Shown here one piece after another: positions 1-5,775 of a DNA stretch of 10,890 nt. A program made the translations under genes and the position numbers. This DNA is from Aquificaceae bacterium (GTDB lineage Bacteria; Aquificota; Aquificia; Aquificales; Aquificaceae), in the NCBI GenBank assembly GCA_015490105.1, contig WFYK01000205.1, forward strand, positions 1 to 10,890, written 5' to 3'. The notes beneath the pieces are model-generated. The model was not told the DNA's origin. It ran no database searches and saw nothing but the letters and a program-made list of their open reading frames with translations. The stretch's first letter is position 1. Each line of letters starts with the position of its first letter.

Positions 1-185
1 GTTGCAGTTATCCCTGTTAAGTGAGGGATTGCGACAGCTCAACGTCAAATGCTTTACAGAAATCCTCGAAAGTGTATGTTGCAGTTATCCCTGTTAAGTG
101 AGGGATTGCGACGCCCTTTTCGGGAAAATCTTGGGTTTCACGGATGAGGTGTTGCAGTCATCCCTGCTGAGTGAGGGATTGGAGC
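1..185 (+). CRISPR. Trailer end of a CRISPR array (probable type III repeat)
   Basis: Two identical 35-nt repeats lie at 1-35 and 78-112, and a degenerate third copy at 151-185. The spacers are 42 nt (36-77) and 38 nt (113-150). Each repeat begins GTTGCAG and ends GGGATTGCGAC, with an internal hairpin ATCCCT/AGGGAT around an 8-nt loop. The third copy keeps the hairpin but differs at repeat positions 9, 17 and 19 and in its last five bases. A decayed final repeat marks the trailer end, so the leader and the rest of the array lie to the left, outside the window, and transcription would be on the + strand. On that strand the last 8 bases give a crRNA 5' handle AUUGCGAC, the handle known from Thermus type III (Csm/Cmr) crRNAs, which favours a type III system. 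No cas gene is visible, so the type is inferred from the repeat alone. The first repeat may extend left of the window. Confidence 0.93.
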
Positions 186-201
186 TTTGCCTCATCCTTT
201 T
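142..201 (+). terminator. Possible array-end terminator around the last CRISPR repeat
   Basis: GGATGAGG (142-149, the end of the last spacer) is a perfect inverted repeat of CCTCATCC (190-197, just past the last repeat), and TTTT follows at 198-201. Two G-U pairs could extend the stem inward. In RNA, the 8-bp stem would enclose the ATCCCT/AGGGAT hairpin of the degenerate repeat. The arrangement resembles an intrinsic terminator for the array transcript, but the loop is long, the U-tract is short, and half the stem lies in spacer sequence, so chance is possible. Confidence 0.3.
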
Positions 202-278
202 GTATCCATGCCTTGAGATTTTCTTCTTTTGACGCTTCCGCATTGAATATTTGGGGATGGGGTTTGTTTTTGTGAAAC

Positions 279-307
279 TTGACAAAAGTATTATCAAGAA
301 ATATTAT
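279..307 (+). promoter_or_regulatory. Sigma-70-type promoter for clpB
   Basis: TTGACA (279-284) matches the -35 consensus exactly, and TATTAT (302-307) differs from the -10 consensus at one base. They are separated by exactly 17 bp. Transcription would start near 314, giving a leader of about 23 nt that holds the Shine-Dalgarno GGGAGG (325-330), six bases before the clpB ATG. There is no CIRCE element, and I see no recognisable heat-shock operator. A weak dyad, CTTGA (278-282) and TCAAG (294-298), overlaps the -35 and spacer; I would not call it an operator without comparative data. Confidence 0.8.
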
Positions 308-336
308 AAAAAGCAACATAGACTGGGAGGTGTGGA

Positions 337-3300
337 ATGATAAGTGAGAACCTGTTTTCCGCAAAGTCCCTAAACATCCTCGAAAAGGCAAAAGATCTTG
401 CCAGATCGGAAGGAGACACCAAGGTAGACACGGATCACCTTCTTATGGCACTCCTTTCCGAAGAAAATTCTCCTCTGGCCAAGCTCTTGGAAAAAAGAGG
501 AATAGAACCTAAAGAGTTTCTAAAAAAGATCCGTGAACATGTAGCGAAGCTTAAAGAACAGATTTCCAAAGCGGTAGATCAGGAAGCAAAACATCTCATA
601 AACCTCAGATCCCAAATTATGCAGGTGAAATCCGACATAGGGGGTGTTCAGGCGGAGCTTCAAAAGATAAGGTCCGCTAAGGCACGTCTTCAGAGGGAAA
701 TAGAAACTGCCCGTAGATACGGCGACTACTGGACACTGGAAAGCTTGAGAGTAGAACTGAGCCAGCTCGAAGCTCTGGAAAATAACTACAGGAGGCAGTT
801 AGAAAGCGTAGAAAAGAGTCTCTCCTCTGTTTTTAAGCCCGAAGATGTAAGAGCCTTCTTGGAAAACAAACTCTCTATAGACGGACTTATCAGAAAAGCC
901 ATAGAAACATCTCCTCTCTTGGATCAAGTCAAAGAGATAGGTCTTTCTCCCGAAAGGGTGATAGATCTCGTTTCGGAAAAGGTTTTCGGAAAAAAACCGA
1001 ACTTCGACTACAGTAAACTTCTGGTAGAGGTTTTAGAGAAAGCTCAAAACATAGCTATAGAGGAGGGAGAGTCTCAGGTTCAACCCTCCCACATAGCTAC
1101 CGCCTTGGTGGAGGCGAAGGATACTATAGGAGGGAGATTAATAAATCAAGTCTTAGGAGGTGAAGAGACCATGAAGGATGTAGGCCAAGAACTGAAAGAG
1201 GAAGAAAAGTCCGCGTTAGAGAGGTTTGGTGTAAACCTCACCCAAATGGCCCGCGAGGGGAAACTTGATCCAGTCGTGGGTAGAGAGAAGGAGATAAACC
1301 AAGTGGTTGAAGTTCTCCTCAGAAGAACGAAGAATAATCCCGTCCTGGTAGGAGATCCCGGCGTTGGGAAAACAGCTATAGTGGAGGGGTTAGCGCAAAG
1401 GATCGTTAACAAGGAGGTTCCTCCTGAGCTTCAGGATAAGGAGATATGGAGCATAGATATGGGAAGTTTGCTCGCGGGATCCAAATACAGGGGAGAGTTC
1501 GAGGAAAGGCTGAAGGCTTTACTTAACGAAGTGAAGGAAAAGGGTAATGTGATCCTGTTTATCGATGAGATTCACACAATAGTCGGTGCGGGCAAAGCGG
1601 AAGGAGCGGTGGATGCAGGAAACATCATGAAACCCGCCCTCGCGAGAGGTGAGATAAGGGTAATAGGTGCTACCACCGTTGACGAATACAGGAAATACAT
1701 AGAAAAAGACCCCGCCCTCGAAAGGAGATTCCAGCCCATCTACGTTGAGGAACCCACCGTTGAGGAAGCTCAAGAAATTCTCAAAGGTTTAAGGCCAAAA
1801 CTCGAACAGCATCATAAAGTAAAGATCTCCGACGAAGCTATAGAATCCGCGGTGAAACTTACAAAGCGCTTTGTAACCTTCAGAAAACTTCCCGACAAGG
1901 CTATAGACGCTCTCGATCAGGCTTCCGCAAGAAAAAAGCTCTCCCTCGTAGCGGTTCCACCTGAAATTCAGGAGATAGAAAGGAAGATAAAGAACCTCGA
2001 TGAAGAAATAATGAAGGCTAACCTGGAAGGAAATTACGAAAAGGAAGCCCAACTTAAAGTTCAGAAAGCTCAGCTTGAAAAGGAAAAGCAGGAGCTTACT
2101 CAGAAGCTCGGTAGCGTGGATCTGAAGATAAGGGATTTGAAGCAGAAGATAGAGGAGCTTGATAGAGAAATCTTAAAAACAGCGGAAAGCGGAGATTACG
2201 AGAGAGAGGCTCAGTTGAAGATAGAAAAGGTTAACTTGGAGAAAGAACTTAAAGCCCTTGAATCTAAGAAGGCTCAAGAAGTTGTTGTGGGCTGGGACGA
2301 TGTAGCGCAAGTCGTCTCCGAGTGGACGGGAATACCTGTTACCAAACTCAAAGAAGAGGAAATGGAAAGACTACTGAAACTCGAAGAAGAACTTCACAAA
2401 AGGGTGGTAGATCAAGATCACGCGGTAAAAGCTGTTGCGGAAGCGGTAAGAAGGGCAAGAGCGGGCTTAAAAGATCCTAAGCGTCCCATAGCCAGCTTCC
2501 TGTTCTTGGGACCCACAGGTGTAGGAAAGACCGAGCTTTCAAAGGCTCTCGCGGAACTTCTCTTCGGAGAAGAGGATGCCCTCATAAGGCTTGATATGTC
2601 CGAGTTCAAAGAGGAACACTCGGTAGCAAAACTTATCGGTGCTCCTCCGGGATACGTAGGATACGAAGAAGGAGGAAAGCTCACGGAAGCTGTCCGCAGG
2701 AAACCTTACTCGGTTATTCTCCTCGATGAAATAGAGAAGGCTCACCCGAGGGTATTTGATCTCTTCCTTCAGGTGCTTGACGATGGGCGTCTTACCGATT
2801 CTCAAGGAAGAACCGTAGACTTTAGAAACACGGTGATAATCATGACATCCAACATAGGATCTCAGTATCTCCTTAACATACCCGTGGACGCCAGTGAGGA
2901 CGTTGTAGAGAAGGAATTTGAAAAGGCAAAAGAAAAAGTCTTAGAGGAGCTGAAGAACTTCTTCAGACCTGAGTTTTTAAACAGGATAGACGAAGTGATA
3001 GTTTTCAAGCCTCTTACAATGAGGGAACTTTCCAAGATCATAGACCTGCTGATAGATTCGGTTAACAAGCGTCTTGCGGAAAGGAACATAAGACTTGAAG
3101 TTACCGAAGAAGCCAAAAAAGAACTCGTCAAAAGAGGCTACGATCCCGCTTACGGTGCAAGACCTCTCAAAAGGACTATCCAGCGCTACATAGAAACTCC
3201 CTTGGCGGACAAGATCATCAAAGGAGACATAAAGGACGGCATGACGGTGGTCGTAGACTTTAAAAACGGAGAGTTTACCTTTGAGCCTAAAGGGTCATGA
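337..3300 (+). CDS. clpB: ClpB disaggregase, extra-long form with inserted coiled coils
   Basis: This is a Hsp100 AAA+ ATPase that pulls polypeptides out of aggregates together with DnaK, in the cytoplasm. Two Clp-N repeats lie at about 1-70 and 200-275, separated by a coiled-coil insert (about 70-165) absent from most ClpBs. D1 has Walker A GDPGVGKT (339-346), Walker B ILFIDE (406-411), pore-loop Tyr384 and an ERRF arginine-finger region (462-465). The M region (about 541-645) holds two copies of a 38-residue coiled-coil unit. D2 has Walker A GPTGVGKT (725-732), Walker B with D797/E798, pore Tyr773, FLNRID near 880 and sensor-2 GARPLKR (940-946). After the D2 segment MTSNIG there is no IGF/VGF-type ClpP-docking loop, so it is ClpB rather than ClpC. 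At 987 residues it exceeds the usual ~860; as I recall, the Aquifex ClpB is similarly long. SD GGGAGG at 325-330 supports the ATG. The stop overlaps the next gene by 4 bases (ATGA). Confidence 0.96.
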   Translation: MISENLFSAKSLNILEKAKDLARSEGDTKVDTDHLLMALLSEENSPLAKLLEKRGIEPKEFLKKIREHVAKLKEQISKAVDQEAKHLINLRSQIMQVKSDIGGVQAELQKIRSAKARLQREIETARRYGDYWTLESLRVELSQLEALENNYRRQLESVEKSLSSVFKPEDVRAFLENKLSIDGLIRKAIETSPLLDQVKEIGLSPERVIDLVSEKVFGKKPNFDYSKLLVEVLEKAQNIAIEEGESQVQPSHIATALVEAKDTIGGRLINQVLGGEETMKDVGQELKEEEKSALERFGVNLTQMAREGKLDPVVGREKEINQVVEVLLRRTKNNPVLVGDPGVGKTAIVEGLAQRIVNKEVPPELQDKEIWSIDMGSLLAGSKYRGEFEERLKALLNEVKEKGNVILFIDEIHTIVGAGKAEGAVDAGNIMKPALARGEIRVIGATTVDEYRKYIEKDPALERRFQPIYVEEPTVEEAQEILKGLRPKLEQHHKVKISDEAIESAVKLTKRFVTFRKLPDKAIDALDQASARKKLSLVAVPPEIQEIERKIKNLDEEIMKANLEGNYEKEAQLKVQKAQLEKEKQELTQKLGSVDLKIRDLKQKIEELDREILKTAESGDYEREAQLKIEKVNLEKELKALESKKAQEVVVGWDDVAQVVSEWTGIPVTKLKEEEMERLLKLEEELHKRVVDQDHAVKAVAEAVRRARAGLKDPKRPIASFLFLGPTGVGKTELSKALAELLFGEEDALIRLDMSEFKEEHSVAKLIGAPPGYVGYEEGGKLTEAVRRKPYSVILLDEIEKAHPRVFDLFLQVLDDGRLTDSQGRTVDFRNTVIIMTSNIGSQYLLNIPVDASEDVVEKEFEKAKEKVLEELKNFFRPEFLNRIDEVIVFKPLTMRELSKIIDLLIDSVNKRLAERNIRLEVTEEAKKELVKRGYDPAYGARPLKRTIQRYIETPLADKIIKGDIKDGMTVVVDFKNGEFTFEPKGS
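1155..1173 (+). promoter_or_regulatory. Internal Shine-Dalgarno and ATG: likely N-truncated ClpB start
   Basis: AGGAGGTGA at 1155-1163 is fully complementary to the usual 3' end of bacterial 16S rRNA. It sits 10 bases (GGAGG to ATG) before an in-frame ATG at 1171, codon 279 of clpB. That codon falls just after the second Clp-N repeat and before the D1 linker. Starting there would make a protein of 709 residues lacking the whole N-domain and its insert. E. coli and other bacteria make a short ClpB from an internal start at the equivalent junction, so a dual-start gene is a reasonable inference. Confidence 0.65.
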
Positions 3301-3914
3301 TAGGTAAGGTTTTTCAAATTTTCCGTGAGCGCGGGGGCCTTCTGAAGGCCCTCGGCCTTTGGGATTGGTTTGAATCCTTGGATGCAAGACAGCAAAAGGC
3401 CATAAAGAAGTATTACTCCATCAAAGTTATAAAAAACCTTAACTTCCCTTTCAAAGCCAAGCACTTCGACAGCGGGGAAATAGAAAATCCTCTCTACACT
3501 AAAAGAACCTTTCTTGGCACGATAGCTCAAACAGCCTTACTGGAGGGAGATTTAGATACCGCCCAGTGGATATACGAAGAAGCTCTCAAGCTGGAAGGAA
3601 CACCTTTTGAAGCTCACCTCATACTCAACGATCTTCTCCTTCTTGCTCAAAAGAAAAAGGACTTTCAAAAGATGAAAGAATACTGCGAAAAGGATATAGA
3701 GCTTTTTCCCCAATACAAGGAAGAGCTGAGGGAAAGAAACGGAGGGACATTGCCTCAGATAAACACCTTCGAGGTTTACGTATACTTGCTCGAGAGGGAG
3801 GGCAAAATAAGGGAAGCTTTGGAGCTTGTAGAATTTATGAAAAGGGAGGGAATAACCTATCCCTACTATGAGGAAGTAAAACAGCGCTTGCTTAGTAAAC
3901 TTCCCAAAAGCTAA
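3297..3914 (+). CDS. TPR-like helical-repeat protein, function unknown
   Basis: A 205-residue soluble protein with no signal peptide or membrane segment. I do not recognise a named family. The part from about residue 71 on looks like tetratricopeptide-type helix pairs: about 71-100 (LLEGDLDTAQWIYEEALKLE), 105-137 and 155-185 (LEREGKIREALELVEFMKRE), each with the small-residue/A-L pattern of TPR helices. The N-terminal 60 residues are basic and aromatic (LGLWDWFESLD) and do not look like TPR. The ATG overlaps the clpB stop as ATGA and is preceded by AAAGGG, so translation is probably coupled to clpB. It shares a reading frame with selD, separated by one TAA and six codons. A role as a ClpB-associated adaptor is only suggested by position. 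A strong hairpin lies early in the gene (3335-3351). Confidence 0.85.
   Translation: MIGKVFQIFRERGGLLKALGLWDWFESLDARQQKAIKKYYSIKVIKNLNFPFKAKHFDSGEIENPLYTKRTFLGTIAQTALLEGDLDTAQWIYEEALKLEGTPFEAHLILNDLLLLAQKKKDFQKMKEYCEKDIELFPQYKEELRERNGGTLPQINTFEVYVYLLEREGKIREALELVEFMKREGITYPYYEEVKQRLLSKLPKS
3335..3351 (+). other. GC-rich perfect hairpin near the start of the TPR gene
   Basis: GGGCCTTC (3335-3342) and GAAGGCCC (3344-3351) are perfect inverted copies around a single base. In RNA this gives a 7-bp stem with a 3-nt loop, about 40 bases downstream of the TPR gene start. No U-tract follows, so it is not a classical terminator. It could act as a processing or stability boundary between the clpB message and the downstream genes, or simply be coding sequence. 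Confidence 0.35.
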
Positions 3915-3932
3915 CGTAAACTAATTTCCACT

Positions 3933-4937
3933 ATGGATCTCCTCCGTCTGGTCAGGTCTTCCGGCTGAGCCAGTAAACTGGGTCCGGAGGACCTAAAGGC
4001 TTTATTAGAAGGTTTAAACTTAGCGGGGGACGATAAGGTAATCGTCCCCGTGGGCGACGACGCGGGAGTCTACCTTTTTGAAGGTAAGGCTACGGTCCAC
4101 ACGGTGGACGTGATAACGCCCGTTTTGAACGATCCTTACCTTTGGGGATCTATAGCCTCCGCTAACGCACTCAGTGACGTCTACGCTATGGGAGGCAAAC
4201 CCTTATTGGCTCTCGCTATAGTAGGCTTTAACAACTGCGACCTCCCACCTGAAGTCTTAAAGGAAACCCTCAGGGGTGCGGTAGACAAGTTAAAGGAAGC
4301 TGAAGCTATCTTGATAGGAGGTCATACGGTGGACGATAAAGAACCCAAATTCGGGCTTGCGGTAATGGGCGTATGTGAGGGTAGGATTCTTACCCAGAAG
4401 GGATCCAAGGTAGGGGATCTGATAGCTTTGACAAAACCTATAGGAACAGGTGCACTAATAAAGGGTTTGAAGGAAGGGAAACTTACTCAGGAAGATATAA
4501 AAGAAGCGGTTGAAAATATGACTGCGTTGAATGAGAGGGCTTCAAAAGTAGCACTTGGTGTGGAAGCGAATGCCTGCACCGATGTTACCGGCTTTGGCCT
4601 TTTGGGGCATCTGTGGAATATATGTTCTAAATCCAATGTGGGAGCGCGGATTTACTTTGAAAAGGTCCCTCACTATCTTATTTCCCTTGAGCTGATAAAA
4701 GAAGGTGTATACCCCAAAGGTGCTAAGGAAAATCTTAGCTTTTTGAAAGGCAAGGTAAAATCCGGTGTGGGCGATGTGGAACTTACCCTCCTGGCGGATC
4801 CGGTAACTTCCGGTGGACTCCTCTTTACTTTTCCGAAGGAGAAGGAGGGGGAAGTTTTAGAGCTTTCGAGGAAGTTAGATCAAGAGGTTTGGATAATTGG
4901 GGAAATAATTGAGGGATCTTTCATAGAGGTTAAGTGA
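3933..4937 (+). CDS. selD: Selenophosphate synthetase (selenoprotein; in-frame UGA read as Sec12)
   Basis: SelD makes selenophosphate from selenide and ATP, the selenium donor for selenocysteine and for selenouridine in tRNA. The frame runs from ATG 3933 through TGA at 3966-3968 to the stop at 4935-4937, 334 residues, the normal family length. The segment before and after the UGA reads LVRSSG-U-ASKLGPEDL, matching the SelD active site G-(C/U)-x-x-K: Sec12 and Lys15. A. aeolicus SelD has Sec at the nearly identical position 13. Further SelD motifs are GDDAGVY (41-47), LSDVYAMGG (80-88), GGHTVDD (129-135), CTDVTGFGLLGH (215-226) and DPVTSGGLL (289-297). A GTG at 4050 would give a 295-residue product lacking the catalytic residues, so it is not the true start. 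No clear SD precedes ATG 3933; it lies 18 bases after the TPR gene stop, so coupling is likely. The 3' end overlaps the opposing small ORF by 8 bases. Confidence 0.93.
3955..3995 (+). promoter_or_regulatory. Candidate bacterial SECIS element of selD
   Basis: Starting 12 bases after the UGA, GGTCC (3981-3985) pairs with GGACC (3989-3993) around a GGA loop. G3980-U3994 and U3979-A3995 extend it to 7 bp. Position, size and a G-rich apical loop fit a bacterial SECIS that SelB would bind. The same 3' arm can instead pair upstream: GGTCTTCCGG (3955-3964) with CCGGAGGACC (3984-3993), 10 bp with one G-U, closing a loop that holds the UGA and a small CCAG/CTGG hairpin (3970-3981). The two folds exclude each other. 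Which forms is not knowable from sequence alone. Confidence 0.6.
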
Positions 4938-5076
4938 TCTCTTCGGGAAACTCCTCCTCTTCGTGTTCTTTGGGAGGCTCCTGACCTTTCGTAAACATCA
5001 ACACAAAACACATCACGTTCAGTCCCAAGATGAGTCCCCAAGAGGCGAGCATAAACAAGAAAGCGTCTCCGTCCAT
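4930..5076 (-). CDS. 48-residue single-pass membrane protein, unknown function
   Basis: This short ORF reads MDGDAFLFMLASWGLILGLN, then VMCFVLMFTKG and a strongly acidic tail (EHEEEEFPEEIT). Residues about 5-28 form one hydrophobic segment containing Trp13 and Cys23. The acidic tail after a Lys probably places the C-terminus away from the lipid; orientation is uncertain. It begins 12 bases after the glycosylase stop on the same strand, so it is probably the last gene of the mnmG operon. Its last codons overlap the end of selD on the other strand by 8 bases. No good SD is visible: AAAGG lies about 17 bases upstream, inside the glycosylase stop region. It could be a small subunit or accessory peptide of a membrane complex; no family is recognised. 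The membrane-like pattern, not conservation, is the evidence. Confidence 0.6.
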   Translation of the reverse strand: MDGDAFLFMLASWGLILGLNVMCFVLMFTKGQEPPKEHEEEEFPEEIT

Positions 5077-5088
5077 AGTAATTAGATT

Positions 5089-5775
5089 TTAAACCTTTAG
5101 AAGTTCTTTCGCCTTTTTGAAAACCGAGATCCACTCCTCCCACTTTAGTCTTCCCGTTTGTGTGTTCTGCTTGCTGGGATGGTATGAAGCAAGTAAGGTG
5201 TATGGCAATCCTTCTATTTTGTAAACCTTTCCGTGTTTGAACTTGAGACCTTTGGAGGAAGCAGAAGGAAACAATTCCTGCAGGGCTTTTAGGGTTCCGT
5301 TAAAGGCTATGTGTCCGAGACAGAGAATAACTTTTAGGTTTTTCAAAAGGGATAGTTCCCTAATCAAATAGGGTCTGCAGTTTTTAATCTCCTCCGCGAC
5401 GGGCCTGTTTTGGGGAGGAGCACACCTGACTACCGCGGTTATGTAAACTCCGTCGAGGGTAAGCCCGTCGTCTTTAGAAACAGAGTAGGGTTTGTTGGCA
5501 AAGCCGGTCTCGTAAAGGGCTTTTGCAAGCCACTGGGCGGAACTGTCACCCGTGAACATTCTTCCGGTCCTGTTTCCCCCGTGAGCTGCGGGAGCAAGCC
5601 CAACGATCAGGAGCCTTGCGTTTGTGTCTCCAAAGCCCGGCAGAGGTTTAGACCAGTAATATTGATCTTTAAACCTCCTGACTTTCCTTCGCCCAACCTC
5701 CTCTATGTAGCTGATCAGTCGGGGACATCTCCTGCAGGAGATGATCTCCTCTCTGAGTTTTTCCCAGCTCTCCAT
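5089..5775 (-). CDS. udgB: Family 5 uracil-DNA glycosylase (UDGb)
   Basis: UDGb removes uracil, and in characterised members also hypoxanthine, from DNA to start base-excision repair, a need heightened by rapid cytosine deamination in hot environments. The 228-residue protein has the family 5 motif GLAPAAHGGNRTG (59-71), where an Ala-rich segment replaces the catalytic acid/Asn of other UDG families, and the DNA-binding motif HPSKQN (199-204). Four cysteines at 14, 17, 118 and 133 have the spacing of the 4Fe-4S cluster ligands of family 4/5 enzymes. Family 4 enzymes would show GEAPGxxED at motif 1 instead. The ATG overlaps the mnmG stop by one base (TAATG), so the two are translationally coupled. 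Length is normal and nothing is missing. Confidence 0.93.
   Translation of the reverse strand: MESWEKLREEIISCRRCPRLISYIEEVGRRKVRRFKDQYYWSKPLPGFGDTNARLLIVGLAPAAHGGNRTGRMFTGDSSAQWLAKALYETGFANKPYSVSKDDGLTLDGVYITAVVRCAPPQNRPVAEEIKNCRPYLIRELSLLKNLKVILCLGHIAFNGTLKALQELFPSASSKGLKFKHGKVYKIEGLPYTLLASYHPSKQNTQTGRLKWEEWISVFKKAKELLKV

Noticed and set aside
36..150. Spacers read as antisense to protein-coding sequence
   Set aside because: Open frames exist on the reverse strand of both spacers, but sequences this short are often open in some frame, so this is not evidence of the target.
226..264. Possible fourth, very decayed CRISPR repeat at the right distance
   Set aside because: Only about 13 of 35 positions match, mostly in one G-rich stretch, which is close to chance.
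278..298. CTTGA/TCAAG dyad over the clpB -35 as a heat-shock operator
   Set aside because: Arms of only five bases and no match to CIRCE or another known operator.
62..385. Ten-base match between spacer 1 (62-71) and clpB (376-385), possible self-targeting
   Set aside because: Ten bases out of a 42-nt spacer is expected by chance and far short of a protospacer.
94..391. Minus-strand ORFs of 67 and 77 codons across the CRISPR array and the clpB start
   Set aside because: They run through CRISPR repeats, the clpB promoter and the antisense of clpB, and have no SD. Only the 183-282 portion looks coding-like, and it is treated as a possible remnant.
4050..4937. selD starting at GTG 4050
   Set aside because: It lacks the catalytic G-U-x-x-K segment, which is encoded in frame just upstream across the UGA.
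4972..4983. GGAG/CTCC as a bidirectional terminator between selD and the opposing genes
   Set aside because: Four base pairs with a single-base loop, no U-tract, and inside the small membrane-protein ORF.
4880..5143. 87-codon minus-strand ORF overlapping the selD end and the 3' end of the glycosylase gene
   Set aside because: It overlaps real genes in another frame and has an unlikely, Arg-rich composition. The 48-residue ORF in the same interval has a credible membrane helix and fits the gap.
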